Shown here: in pieces, positions 22,916 through 34,223 of the stretch
How positions within the stretch are numbered: the first letter of the stretch is position 1
Layout of the letters: each line of letters begins with the position of its first letter
DNA from: Pelobates cultripes
Lineage: Eukaryota; Chordata; Amphibia; Anura; Pelobatidae
Length of the DNA stretch: 64,000 nucleotides
Assembly: GCA_933207985.1 (NCBI GenBank)
Contig: OW240924.1
Coordinates: 69,168,985 to 69,232,984 of the forward strand
Reading direction: 5' to 3'
The notes under the pieces: generated by a model
Databases searched by the model: none
What the model was told of the DNA's origin: nothing
Seen by the model: the letters and a program-made list of their open reading frames with translations, nothing else
Translations under genes and position numbers: made by a program

Positions 22916-23018
22916 TTTTTTTAATTTAACCCCCCCAGCCTCCTTACCTTTGGGAATGCTGGGAGGGGGTGGGGGGGTTCCCTCTCCCCCTTGTGGTCCA
23001 GTGGCTGGCGGGTGGGCG

Positions 23019-23181
23019 GGCGGCTGGCGAGGGAGCACTTCCCCTGAGCGGTCTGCTCAGCTCCCTCGCGCGCGTTAAAGTGAGGCTGGGAGCCGGAATA
23101 TGACTGGCTCCCAGCCTCACTCTGCGGCGCGCGAGGGAGCTGAGCAGACCGCTCAGGGGAAGTGCTCCCTCGCCAGCCGCC
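23019..23181. repeat. GC-rich long hairpin
   Basis: The arms at about 23019-23095 and 23107-23181 are near-perfect complements: GAGGGAGCACTTCCCCTGAG against CTCAGGGGAAGTGCTCCCTC, then GTGAGGCTGGGAGCC against GGCTCCCAGCCTCAC. The loop is about 11 bp. It could fold into a hairpin of about 75 bp. Confidence 0.85.
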
Positions 23182-23330
23182 AGTCCGGCATGTCAGTTAG
23201 CCGCAAGGCTAACAAGGCATTTGCCCTGGGCATTTGGGGGCGGCGTTTTTTGCCGCCCCCTGAAAAATGCAGCCCAAGGCAAATGCCTTGTTTGCCTCGC
23301 GGCTAATACATCCCTGTATGTATGTATATA

Positions 23331-23333
23331 CAC

Positions 23334-23390
<57 letters not shown>
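23331..23390. repeat. (GT)n-(TA)n microsatellite
   Basis: About 24 bp of GT followed by about 35 bp of TA. Confidence 0.95.
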
Positions 23391-23395
<5 letters not shown>

Positions 23396-23859
23396 AACTA
23401 AAGAATGGGTAAAAAAAAAAAAAACATTCAGGGTCCCTCCAGTCTCGGCTCTAGATAGTGCCCCCCCCCTCAATTCTTCTCTACAGAACTCCTTCATACG
23501 TCCTGTGACCACAGCAATGCTGGAGATACTGAAAAACTCAACTCTTTTGGTTGTTCTTTTGCTTTGTTACTTTTTTAATAGAGTATCATTAGGAGGCTGC
23601 AGGGTTCACTTTTTATATACTTTTCCGTTTATTTTTTTAAAATCCACAATACATAGGGGTGATCCTGCTCGGGAAGATAAGCATAGCACAACATAGTGCA
23701 ACACTATAATAAAATATGAGCAATATAAGTTGATTCTATTGTAAAGTTGTAAGTTGTTTACAATTTGTAAATCAAAACAGAGCCTTTAGAATAGTGCAGA
23801 TTTTGGGAATCTTCCCAGATTTTCAACTCAATTCCAGTTTGGACAATGTCAGAGAAATA

Positions 23860-24180
23860 ACGTGCAGATAAAACAGGTGCGAAATATAGTGCAAAATACA
23901 ATTAATTGTATTCACTTACACATTAGTTAGTAAAAGCAGTTCTTCACGTTTCATCCCGCCAGGGACTTCCTCAGGGACAATTCTGCAATATGTATAAGTG
24001 TAAGATGCATATAAATCTCCCTCCCTACCCCAGTCTCTTATAAACCCCTCTTAATTGATCCATGAATAACTCCATTGATTTCTGTCTTCTTTCCTGGCTG
24101 GGAATTGTACATCATTTTTGTACATTTTTTTTCAAATTGTCAGTTTCCTGTATTTAAATATACATCATAACAAACCAGCC
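23860..24180 (-). mobile_element. Penelope-like terminal fragment
   Basis: In reverse orientation the segment at about 23945-23985 reads CCCTGAGGAAGTCCCTGGCG, then GGGATGAAACGTG, the usual form of a Penelope-like 3' terminal repeat. No coding part is retained and the borders are approximate. Confidence 0.45.
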
Positions 24181-24572
24181 TTTAAAGCTCATCTATCAAA
24201 ATAGAATCCCCCACTCACTAAACAAAATGCAGAGCTGTATAGAGCTCCAAATATATAGGAAGCAGGGTATTGCGTACTGGTATAGTGGTATTTAATATTT
24301 AAATATTTAATAGAGTTAATATTTTATGTATAAAATTAATTTAGAATATTTCAACTGAGGAACTGTGGCATAAGGATAGGCAAAGCATGGCATGGATATA
24401 GCGTGTGAATCCCAGTATTTAAAATCCGAGAGGAGTGTTTTTATGTGACCTTTAAAAGATTTATAATTGTGCTGGAGATGTCAACAAAAGATGGGAACAC
24501 AATTCCATATTTGGTGGGAGTGTTCATGCCTAGATAGGTATAAAGATAAAACATCATAAATTATTACAGATA
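24181..24572. other. No gene recognised
   Basis: AT-rich spacer left of the Tc1 element. Confidence 0.35.
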
Positions 24573-24818
24573 TAGTATCTCACAAAAGTAAGTACACCCC
24601 TCACATTTTTGTAAATATTTTATTATATCTTTTCATGTGACAACACTGAAGAAATGACACTCTGCTACAATGTAAAGTAGTAAGTGTATAGCCGGTACAA
24701 CAGTGTCAATTAGCTGTCCCCTCAAAATAACTCAACACACAGCCATTTAATGTCTAAACCGTTGGCAACAAAAGTGAGTACACCCCTAAGTGGAAATGTC
24801 CAAACTGGGCCCAAAGTG

Positions 24819-25868
24819 TCAATATTTTGTGTGGCCACTATTATTTTCCAGCATTGCCTTAACCCTCATGGGCATAGAGTTCACCAGAGCTTCACGGGTT
24901 GCCACTGGAGTCCTCTTCCACTCCTCCATGATGACATCACAGAGGTGGTGGATGTTAGAGACCTTGCACTCCCCCACCTTCCTTTTGAGAATGCCCCACA
25001 GATGCTTAATAGGGTTTAGGCCTGGAGACATGCTATGCCAGTTCATCACCTTTACCTTCAGCTTATTTATCAAGGCAGTGGTCGTCTTTGAGGTGTGTTT
25101 GGGGTCATTATCATTTTGGAATACTTCCCTGTGGCCCAGTCTCCGAAGGGAGGGGATCATGCTCAGCTTCAATATGTCGCAGTACATGTTGGCATTCATG
25201 GTTCCCTCAATGAACAGTAGCCCCCCAGTGCCAGCAGCACTCATACAGGCCCAGACAATGACACTCCCACCACCATGCTTGACACAGGTACTCCCACCTG
25301 GTTGACACCACACACGCTTGACACCATCTGAACCAAATAAGTTTATCTTGGTCTCAACGGACCACAGGACATGGTTCCAGTAATCCATGTCCTTAGTCTG
25401 CTTGTCTTAAGTAAACTGTTTGCAGGCTTTCTTGTGCATCATCTTTAGAAGAGGCTTCCTTCTGGGACGACACCATGCAGACCAATTTGATGCAGTGTGC
25501 GGCGTATGGTCTGAGCACTGACAGGCTGACCCCCCCACCACTTCAACCTCTGCAGCAATGCTGGCAGCACTCACATGTCTATTTCCCAAAGAAATAGACG
25601 CAATCTTGATATGACGCTAAGCACGTGCACTCAACTTCTTTGGTCAACCATGCGAGGCCTGTTCTGAGTGGAACCTGTCCTGTGAAACCGCTGTATGGTC
25701 TTGCCCACTGTGCTGCAGCTCAGTTTCAGGATCTTGGCAATCTTCTTATAGCCTAGGCCATCTTTATGTAGAGCAACAATACTTTTTTTCAGATCCTCAG
25801 AGAGTTTGTTGCCATGTTGAACTTCCAGTGACCAGTATGAGAGAGTGTGCAAGCGATAATACCAAATT
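24819..25868 (-). pseudogene. Tc1 transposase, inactive
   Basis: A DDE transposase that would cut and paste the element. The N-terminal paired-like helix-turn-helix (LSEDLKKSIVALHKDG, KLSCSTVGKTIQRF) lies at 25631-25830. The catalytic half forms one open frame, 24819-25388. Two active-site positions are changed: the first reads WSVETK where the family has WSDETK, and the third reads NPIKHLW where the family has NPIEHLW. The second Asp is kept (NDNDPKHTS). Frameshifts near 25420-25630 separate the halves, and an L1-like element has landed just upstream. It cannot be catalytically active. Confidence 0.9.
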
Positions 25869-25869
25869 T

Positions 25870-27985
25870 TTTTTTTTTTTTTTTTATAATTCTTTATTTT
25901 TGTTGCGCAGATGAGTACAAAAACAGTGACAAACGCCACAACGGCGTACGCGTATATATAAACAGGCTCAACAGTGGCATAGATAATTGCGCTTTTTTTT
26001 GTTTTGGAGTGCAGGCTTAACAAAAAATAATAATCTGATACAGCTAGAGGTCAAGTGTCATAAAATCTGATTGAGATGTAGGCATCAGATATTAAAATTA
26101 AGGTAACAGTGGAACCAGTATTCTTGTCGTAAGTTGGGCGGTCATCCTTAACAGAGACATTCCTATCTTTGGTAAAATAAGACGTATGATACTATCATGC
26201 ATGGCTAGTTTAAAGTCGTTTACGTAGAGGCAAAAACTGGCATAACATACGTGTATGATACCGGTATCACTGAATAGGCAGCGGTAAATTACCTCTATCT
26301 CATTTTTTATTCTTTATAAATGCTTAGTAAACCGTAGGGTAACAATAGTTGGACAATTTTGAGCATTCCGTAACGTGGTTGTGTTAACGACAAGCTTGAT
26401 GTGTTGCATCAGTTAAATAGTGTGCTTATTATGTGAGGCTGACTCATATGCGTCCTAGTAGTATTCGTGTGTGGTCAGGGGCAGATGGAGTGGGTTACGA
26501 TGTATTGCACATCTGACTATTGCAGACCTATTGTCAGTTTGGCATGTATGTGAAATCTTAGGTGTGCGGTGTAGCTTGCAACGCCTTTCTTGTCTAGGAC
26601 AGTAGTGGAACTCCGGAGGCGGGTGAGTATTAAAAATATGTGTCATGGCTGCCTTGTTATGCCATCATGTGTGACAAGTGGAACATAGTGCAAAATGAAC
26701 GTCACATTACCGGAGGAGTCAAACAGAGTGGAGAACAAAACATTTGAAAATTAAACATATCCCTACAAGGTAGGGCTGAGCGTAGGACTGTCCTCAGGGT
26801 GTAGTTGCGACATATGAGTCCGGCAGGGCACCCCGTGGGATGAACGGGGTGATCTTTGCTGGATTCCAAGCGTGTGGGGGACCGGGATCGGTGGCGGGTC
26901 CTTTAATGCTCAGACTGTCTTGGGGGAGGCCCAGGGCTTGTAATAGTGGTGGTGCTTCGTGGATGTCTTGGAGCAGATGCGTGGAATCTCCGTGCGTTAC
27001 CATGAGCGTGCGAGACATACGCCAACGGTAGCGTATATTCTTTTGTTGGAGTAGGGCCGTGAGAGGCCTGAAGGATCTCCGCCAAGCCAGGGTGCTGGTT
27101 GAGAGGTCCTGGTAGAAGGCCAGTGACATGCCTTCCATTTGGTATGAGGACGTTCCTTTGAGGGCCGTAAGAACTGCTGCCTTGTCTATTCCCGATTTGA
27201 ATTGGACCACCAGGTCCCGTTGGAATGTTGCTGGAGCCTTGGCCGGTTTGGGGGTTCGGAATAGGCCGTCCAGTTGTATAGCTTTAGCCTGCCGTGGGGG
27301 AAGTAGTGCGGCTATAAGTCTCCGCATTAGATGTGTTAATTCGGCATCAGGTATGTCCTCCGGGATACCTCTAACTTTCAGGTTATTCCGGCGTCGGGCG
27401 TCTTCTTGTGCTGCAAAGCGGCGGTCATACAGTTGGTTCTGTTTTTGCAAGTCTCTGACCTCTTGTTGTAGTGTTTCCATGCTTTGTGAGCTTGTGCGCG
27501 AGGCTTCCTCCAGCACTCCTATGCGGCCCGTCAGGCCCTGCAGGCCACTGCGGATCGTGGCTATGTCTGCCTGCAGCGCGGTTTTCAGGTTGTCCAGCAG
27601 CTCCTTTAGAACGGCCGTGGTGACCGGAGCTGCATCCGGAGTAGTCAAGCCTGGTTTCGGCTTTGGGATGGCAGGTAGGACGTCATCTTCCCCGTCCATG
27701 GATAGCTCGTCAGAAAAATCTGAGCAGCCCCCAGTGAAAGCGGCCATTTTAGGCCCGTACGCTCCCTGCGCCTGCTTCCACAGTTCTCCGATATCCATTC
27801 CCATGGTCGGTTTATCTGGCTTAGTTTTTTTTGATTTGCGCCCCATGGTGCCTATACGGACCGGTACTACTCTCCAGGGTCAGTTAGTGGCGGTTTTGGT
27901 GGCTGAGATTAGGCTTTTTGTGGCATATATCTTGGAGCTTCAGGCATATGCGACCGATTGCTTCAGCAGCTTAGCTCCGCCCCCT
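25870..27985 (-). mobile_element. ORF1-only L1-like retrotransposon, copy 2 (HAL1-like)
   Basis: The minus strand has a leader, an intact ORF1, about 0.9 kb of 3' sequence without ORF2 similarity, and a poly-A tail (plus-strand T-run at 25867-25885). The 16-bp target duplication CGATAATACCAAATTT is perfect at 25854-25869 and 27986-28001. It interrupts the Tc1 element, so it is younger than that insertion. Same layout as 17039-19125. Confidence 0.85.
26794..27846 (-). CDS. L1-type ORF1 protein (350 aa), intact
   Basis: Homologue of the protein at 17938-18999, with the same start block and length but many substitutions. Layout: basic N-terminus (MGRKSKKTKPDKP); GGCSDFSDELSMDGEDD acidic stretch; coiled coil at about 80-145 (LLDNLKTALQADIATIRSGL, LQQEVRDLQKQNQ); RRRNNLKVRGIPEDIPDAEL opening the RRM-like domain; C-terminal domain with AFYQDLSTSTLAWRRSFRPL and IRYRWRMSRTL. 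Expected to bind element RNA in a cytoplasmic particle. The uninterrupted frame next to a dead Tc1 host suggests a fairly young insertion. Confidence 0.8.
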   Translation of the reverse strand: MGRKSKKTKPDKPTMGMDIGELWKQAQGAYGPKMAAFTGGCSDFSDELSMDGEDDVLPAIPKPKPGLTTPDAAPVTTAVLKELLDNLKTALQADIATIRSGLQGLTGRIGVLEEASRTSSQSMETLQQEVRDLQKQNQLYDRRFAAQEDARRRNNLKVRGIPEDIPDAELTHLMRRLIAALLPPRQAKAIQLDGLFRTPKPAKAPATFQRDLVVQFKSGIDKAAVLTALKGTSSYQMEGMSLAFYQDLSTSTLAWRRSFRPLTALLQQKNIRYRWRMSRTLMVTHGDSTHLLQDIHEAPPLLQALGLPQDSLSIKGPATDPGPPHAWNPAKITPFIPRGALPDSYVATTP

Positions 27986-28322
27986 CGATAATACCAAATT
28001 TAACACACCTGCTCCCCATTCACACCTGAGCCCTTCGAACACTAACAAGTCACATGACACCTGGGAGGGAAAATGGCTAATTGGGCCAAATTTGGATATT
28101 TCCACTTAGGGGTGTACTCACTTTTGTTGCCAACGATTTAGACATTAATGGCTGTGTGTTGAGTGATTTTGAGGGGACAGCAAATTTACACTGTTATACA
28201 GGCTGTACACTTACTACTTTACATTGTAGCAGAGTGTAATTTCTTCAGTGTTGTCACATGAAAAGATACAATAAAATATTTACGAAATGTGAGGGTTGTA
28301 CTCACTTTGGTGAGATACTGTA

Positions 28323-28721
28323 TACTGGACTATCCCTATTTAATACCGCCTCAGACTTTTCTATTTCATCTAGACTTCCCAGTTACAGATAAACACACCT
28401 TATTTCTCATAATAAATATACTTTTGACCTTTACGATATGTCTGGCAAGATACTGGAGAACACAAATTGTTCCAAACTCAAATTAAGTTTCAGGCATGCT
28501 CTGAGCAAGATTTTTATAATAGAGACGTATCGACAAAGGTATTATACGACAAGATTTAGTCAAAATGGTCTGTATCATAAATTAAGCTCGAAATTTTACT
28601 CCCTGCGAGAACTATATTTAGAAAAACATCTGTTACTCCAGGAATCTCCAAAAATATAATAGCTGAAGAATAGCTGAATGATGAATTTTATATGAGCACT
28701 GTGTCGCACTAAGTATCTGAT
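28323..28721. other. No gene recognised
   Basis: AT-rich flank between the Tc1 element and the hAT-like element; short frames only. Confidence 0.35.
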
Positions 28722-28856
28722 CAGGCCCGGACTGGCCATCGGGCAAACCGGGCAAATGCCCACAGGGCCGCGAGGGCCATGGGCCAAGGCCAACATGGGA
28801 GATCAAAAGATCTCCCCTGCCGGCCCATGCAGAACCGGCGCTATCTGAGCGCCGAG

Positions 28857-29247
28857 TAACACAAAACAAAATGCAGTCTGCATTCAGGAGTAAACGCTTA
28901 TGATCCACAAAAAAATACACAGAAATAATGAAAAAGTGCACATTTATTGATATAAAAGTTGCGTCGATGTATGGCAGAAAATAGTTATGGCAGCACTCCA
29001 AAAAGCTGAATATAAGAGCAGGAATATTGAGTAATGCAAACAGCATATGGTAATCACAAGATGAATATATAGATATCCAGGCAAGGACAACACACTTGCA
29101 AAAAATAGGAACACTTAAGGAATTAAATATTCAGTAGTAGTGATACCTTCTGCTACCAGACATGAGGAAGACCTCCTACACAGCCACCCACAAAAAGGTA
29201 AGAGTGAGTACCCTGGACACATTTCGCATCCGCCTGGTGCTTTCTCA
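28857..29247 (-). mobile_element. Insertion in the hAT-like element, possibly a Penelope-like end
   Basis: The hAT-like sequence breaks at about 28857 and resumes at GAGCGCTGGCCCTG. The inserted stretch read in reverse begins GGATGTTGAGAAAGCACCAG then GCGGATGCGAAATG, resembling a Penelope-like terminal signature. Possible 8-bp flanks TGAGCGCC/CGAGCGCT. Borders uncertain. Confidence 0.4.
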
Positions 29248-29629
29248 ACATCCGAGCGCTGGCCCTGTTGTGTGCCTTCACGGGCCGGTGGGGAGATTAA
29301 AGATCTCCCTCACTGGCCCACAGGCACTGACATGCGGCCGCCGGCTAGGGAGGGAAGGAGAGAGGACCCGGGGAGCTCTGGCTTGCAGCTCCGCCAAGTT
29401 CCTCTCGCGAGGTCTGAGCATTGCCGCGGTTAACATGGCAACTCAAATCTTGCGGGAGGGAACTCTAGCCCTGCAGGCTAGATTTCAATCTCACCACTAG
29501 GACCACCAGGGATGGCAGCATGGTCCCCCCCTCCCAGGGAAAAGTTAAGAAGGGAGGGGGGATACAGTGCTTTTTTAATTAAAATTAAAAATATATATAG
29601 TTACATTAATCTATCTTCCCCACACCCTC

Positions 29630-30220
29630 ACACACACAATACCTCCAAACATATTTACACACATAGCACCCTTTCTCACACAAACACAGCAACCCCTCAC
29701 ACACTGCACCCCTCACATACACACACAGCACCCTCACATACACACACAGCACCCGCCACACACTGTACCCCTCACATTCACACACACAGCACCCTCACAT
29801 ACACACATACTCACACAGCATCCTTTCTTACACACACACATCACCCTCTCAGCACCCTCACACACAGCACCCTCACACACACACACAGCACCCCTCACAC
29901 ACTGCACCCCTCACATACACACACAGCACCCTCACACACTGCACCCCTCACATACACACATACTCACACAGCATCCTTTCTTACACACACACATCAGCCA
30001 CTCAGCACCCTCACACACAGCACCCTCACACACACACACAGCACCCTCACACACTGCACCCCTCACATACACACATACTCACACAGCATCCTTTCTTACA
30101 CATACACATCACCCTCTCAGCACCCTCACACACAGCACCCCTCACACACTGCACCCCTCACATACACACACGCAGCACCCTCACACACTGCACCCCTCAC
30201 ATACACACACAGCAGACAAA
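29630..30220. repeat. CA-rich minisatellite (CACAGCACCCTCACACAC-like units)
   Basis: Tandem units such as CTCACACACTGCACCCCTCA and CATACTCACACAGCATCC, partly arranged in higher-order blocks of about 100 bp (ACACAGCATCCTTTCTTACA recurs near 29813, 29967 and 30080). The plus strand is open for 249 codons of Thr/His/Ser; this is the satellite, not a gene. Confidence 0.9.
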
Positions 30221-30314
30221 ACACACTCTGGCCCCGCTCCCTTCTCAGTGGGCTGCTGTGACTAAAAAATCAGCCCGGGCTGATTTCTTTTCCCAGTCCA
30301 GCCCTGTATCTGAT

Positions 30315-31440
30315 TGAAAAAGAGGGATAAAGGGAAGGGAAAATGTATTTATATATTTATTCACTTTTGGTTATTCGTATTTACCTGTGCATTTTTATAC
30401 TTATGTTACTTCACTGTTTATACAATTTTTTTTTCTCAATAATGATATATATAAGATTTATAATCGGAATAGTGTGCACATGCTCTGATCTCCTTGTGCA
30501 TTGTATATAACTTTGTCATTGTTTTTTACTAGTGAACTGAGCGTGTCCTTGCGAGTCAAGTTAAATGCGTGCCTTCCTCTTTTGATTGGCAGGTCCTACA
30601 TTTGCAACAATGCAGCGAAAAAAAAAAAATCATAGAGTGATAAAATATTCACGTGCAACCTGCGCTGGCTATTATTTGCTGACGCTGCAAGGAGATTCCA
30701 ATTACAGGGTCTTGTCAGCCTGACTACGGTAGAAAAAGTAGCCTTTTGCATTTTCGTTCTCTAAGAGGGCCTAGTCAACCTTTTCCATCTATAATTTATA
30801 TGAAAGATTCCATTCATCATCTTATTATGTTCTGTGCATTAATCGCCTCTCTGCCACAGTTTATATAAATGCTGTCATAAGTCTTAGACACACTTTCTTA
30901 TTGTGAAGTGCTGCAGAACATGTTCTGTCGCCGAAAGCTAGAATAGAATGAAATTCTTTGATGCTGTGACCTGGGATGGTCACATAAAAAAGTCAATTGC
31001 TTGCAGGCAGTTCTTAACAAATTGCTCTGTTTTGTGGCAGCAGTGAGTTAAAACACGAGCTTTAGGGCTGTAGAATCTTACAAATTTGCAGTTTCAGGGT
31101 CTGTATCTAGTCTTTCCGTACTCCTGTTCGGTGAGAGTACACCTCGTGCTACATCAGCAGCAGACACTGTAGATTGCTGGGGCCTGCTGAATTCTGATAG
31201 AATACACTGCTGAGATTGCACATCCGGACTGGAGAGGAAATCATTGATCTGTTTAAAGGAATGGTTTGTCCCTGTGCCCTCTACTTGAGGCCGGTGGGAT
31301 ATCCCTGGATCGGGTTTTGCTGTGTTAGCGGACTTGCTAGCCAGTTGCTGCAGTTTTGTCTTTTCTACGTCTGCGATATTGCCAGATTCAGACTTTTTTT
31401 AACTCTTCCCGCGGCCAGGGAAACTGTATGATATTTAACA
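30315..31440. other. No gene recognised
   Basis: Mixed-composition DNA. I saw no conserved exon, terminal repeat or satellite on either strand. Confidence 0.4.
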
Positions 31441-31442
31441 AA

Positions 31443-32395
31443 ATACCCATATATACTCGAGTATAAGTCGACCCGAATATAAGCCGAGGCCCCTAATTTT
31501 ACCACAAAAAAACTGGGAAAACTTATTGACTCGAGTATAAGCCTAGGGTGGGAAATGCAGCAGTTACTGGTAAATTTCTAAATAAAATTAGATCCCAGTA
31601 AAATTACATTAATTGAATATTTATTTACAGTGTGTGGATATAATGAATGCAGTGTGTGTGTTTGTGTAGTGTGTGTATATAATGAATGCAGAGTGTATGT
31701 TTGTGTGTAGTGTGTGTATATAATGTAGTGTGTGTAAATATAATGCAGAGTGTGTTTGTGTGAATGCAGTGTGTGTGTGTGTTTGTGTAGTGTGTGTAAA
31801 CTGGGTGAGGGGAGGGCTTTTTTTAATTTTTATTTTAATATTATTTTAATATTCTTATTATTATTTTAATATTATTATTGTTATTATTATATTTTAATAT
31901 TATTATTATTTTAATATTATTATTATTATATTTTCATATTTGTTTTTTGTCCCCCCTCCCTGCTTGTTGCCTGGCCAGGGAAGGGGGACTATGTTAAACC
32001 CTGGTGGTCCAGTGGCATTGGCTGTTCAGCAGGGGTGGCTGGCAGCGAGCTGTTACCTTTCCTGCAGCTCTGGTCAGCTCCCTTCACCTCCGTGCAGCTC
32101 CCCTGTCAGCTCCGTTCTGCTCACAGTGTAAGTCTCGTGGTCTGTGTGCCACGCGGAGCGTTGCCACGGTAACCCGTGGAAACGCTCTGAGGGCCGCGGG
32201 TGTCGCGAGACTTACACTGTGAGCAGAACGGAGCTGACAGGAGCTGCACGAAGGTGAAGGGAGCTGACAAGAGCTGCTGTAAAGGTAAGTAATAGTTTGC
32301 TGCCAGCCCCCAACAGGACCGCCCGGTAATGAGCCCGGCGGTCCTGGTCTGTATGCCATAATACAGATTTTGACTCGAGTATAGTATTACTATAG
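31443..32395. mobile_element. Non-autonomous element with ACTCGAGTATA ends
   Basis: The left end has ATATACTCGAGTATAAGTCG, with a second TTGACTCGAGTATAAGCC at about 31527. The right end has TTTTGACTCGAGTATAG near 32370. The interior holds a GT array (about 31630-31800), a TTA-rich array (31838-31945) and a long hairpin (32098-32260: CAGCTCCGTTCTGCTCACAG against CTGTGAGCAGAACGGAGCTG). No coding frame. Family not identified; the exact ends are unclear. Confidence 0.6.
31838..31945. repeat. (TTA/TTTTAATA)n microsatellite
   Basis: Tandem TTATTATTTTAATATT units. Confidence 0.9.
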
Positions 32396-33330
32396 GGCGT
32401 GGATGGTGACATCATCCGTGTGATTATTCTGCGTAGTGCATAAGTTATGGAGCCCCTAACATCGTGCAGAATTGGACATCACACATTAATGTCCATGTCT
32501 GCCTGAGATTAGTGAGAATTATAAACTCTTGAGCGGATTTTGCTGCCATTTTAATTTGGAAATCTCACAGGCTGAAATAATAGTGTCCATCTATGAGTGT
32601 GACCCCCATTAATCTTGAGTAGCATCAACACATGTAGGTAAGGGTATCAACCAAGTACCTTTGCTGGCTGCCCTTTAACACGCCTTTGTCTGATAATTAT
32701 AAGAAAAGACACTGCAGCATTTGTATCAGTAAAGGTAATGAAACGACCATGGAAGAGCAATGTCTACATGTCATTTTGTTTCATGGTGCCACTCGCTTTG
32801 TGCAAATCGCAACTCTAGATCACGCAAACAAGCCCTAGATGATCACACCTCCTCCTGCATACTTAACCGTTGGTGTCACACAACGAGGAACTACCATTTT
32901 GCCTACTTTATTCTGTACAAGTTTTAAGGTTTTTTTTTGTTTGTTTTTTTTTTAATTAAACTTTGAATTTTTCTATGAAAAAAAATAGGGATTACTTTTT
33001 CTCATGAATAGCGTTATCTTTGGCAATTTATTTGCAATGAGCAGAACTTAAAGCAGAACTGTCCATGTTTTATTTTTTATTTTTTTGTCCTTTCAATTTT
33101 CCTTTCCCTATGCCCCATGTATCTTAATAATTATAAAACTCCCCCACCGCCACTTGACTTTATTTATATTTATTACTATTTCTTCGTTGTGCTATATTTC
33201 AATAATTGGGTGCCTCCATTTTGTTCTCCTCTGTCCATGATGTCTGCACTTTGCCCTTCTGTTGGATTCTTATGACTGATGGATTGTGGGTAAATTAGCT
33301 TAGAAGCTGAATTACAAATTAATGTGCCAA
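32396..33330. other. No gene recognised
   Basis: AT-rich, with a T-run near 32930-32960. No frame or repeat edge was identified. Confidence 0.35.
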
Positions 33331-33334
33331 AGAC

Positions 33335-33660
33335 CTGCCTCCCAACTGTACCGATTTCAGCAGGACGGTCCCGTTTTTCAGGACCTATCCCACCATCCTG
33401 CCATAGTTCCCCTCAGTCCTGCTGTTGAGGATGCCAGGGAACTGTCCCCTACAATCATATCACAAGCTCATCATAAGATGAGTTTGCGCTATATTCATGG
33501 CCCTGCATGGCCTGAGTGATGCACAGGAGGCTTGGTGTGTGTTCACACCCAGCTGACCTGCCCCCTTTCTGGACGGTCCACCCTTTGGGGACAGTTAATG
33601 ATGCAATCACGTCATTGGCCTCCACCCCCTATACCTCCCTCCCACCGGTGTTGCCAAGGT
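33335..33660. repeat. Possible interspersed repeat
   Basis: Carries CTGCCTCCCAACTGTACCG, followed by paired GGACGGTCCCG and GGACGGTCCACCC segments, and ends near CTCCCACCGGTGTTGCC. GC content is higher than in the flanks. No terminal duplication seen. Confidence 0.35.
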
Positions 33661-33917
33661 ATGCAAAGATCACACTTGTAATGAGAAAAAGAAGTCCCTG
33701 CTTTTTGTGTATAACTCAAAAACTGAGGTGATATTAAAAAATATAAAACCAAACAGAACTAGAGGGACAAAAAGGGGATTCATTTAAAGGAAAACCTGAA
33801 AAATGACAGAGCAGCTTTCGGCAAAGTCCATTTTCTTAATTGATTTGCCCGCCATCCATTATTCAAAAGAACCCACAGGAGGGCAAACTGCAGACATCAT
33901 GGACATAGGAGAACAAT

Positions 33918-33985
33918 GTGTATATATATATATATATATATATGTGTGGGTGTGTATGTATATATATATTTATATATGTATAACA
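33918..33985. repeat. (TA)n/(GTAT)n microsatellite
   Basis: A pure TA run of about 24 bp, then a mixed GTGTAT and TATA tract, immediately left of the Penelope-like terminal repeat. Confidence 0.9.
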
Positions 33986-34223
33986 ACTTGTTAAGTGCAC
34001 TCGCAGGACTCAGCAATGTTTCAAATCGTGCTTTTTATTATAACATCAAGTTTTCAGTAAAAGAAGTGTCAACGTTTCAGTCCCACCAGACTTTCTTCAA
34101 GACAATTTGGCAGTGTAAGGCATCACGTTTAAATATACAATACTACAACACAAGCATTGGAACAGGCAAAAGAATCGCTAAAAGAACTTCGACACCGGGT
34201 GGATTTTTCCACAGGCACTACAC

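Larger units (their letters stand above)
22307..23316. mobile_element. Non-autonomous DNA element with CA array and long hairpin
   Basis: Starts CAGTGGTGTATCCTGG and ends GGCTAATACATCCCTG (inverted). Both sides carry TATGTATG (22299-22306 and 23317-23324), an 8-bp target duplication of hAT type, although the flank is itself simple sequence. The interior has a CA array (about 22395-22915) and a long GC-rich hairpin (23019-23181). A truncated relative starts at 48161. No transposase frame. Confidence 0.7.
24573..28320 (-). mobile_element. Tc1-like transposon, split by an L1-like element
   Basis: Bounded by TA at 24571-24572 and 28321-28322. The ends AGTATCTCACAAAAGTAAG and CTCACTTTGGTGAGATACT are inverted. 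Each end has a second inner copy of the motif (GTGAGTACACCCCTAAGTGG at about 24774 and its mirror near 28105), so it is of the IR/DR type with inverted ends of about 210-230 bp. Removing the insertion (25870-27985) and one TSD copy leaves about 1.62 kb, the usual length for this family. Confidence 0.9.
28722..30306 (+). mobile_element. hAT-like non-autonomous element with CA array, copy 1
   Basis: Begins CAGGCCCGGACTGGCC and ends CCCAGTCCAGCCCTG. A perfect 8-bp duplication TATCTGAT is at 28714-28721 and 30307-30314. Contains paired GGGAGATCAAAAGATCTCCC and GGGGAGATTAAAGATCTCCC segments, a CA minisatellite, and a separate insertion of about 400 bp (28857-29247). No transposase frame. Copies 2 and 3 lie at 43549-45361 and 46159-48002. 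Confidence 0.9.

Noticed and set aside
26840..27991. Plus-strand frames, including one of 287 codons, opposite ORF1
   Set aside because: Antisense shadow of the L1-type ORF1; composition Ser/Cys/Arg-rich without motifs.
29512..30261. A 249-codon Thr/His/Ser frame
   Set aside because: It is the translation of a CA minisatellite and has no non-repetitive domain.
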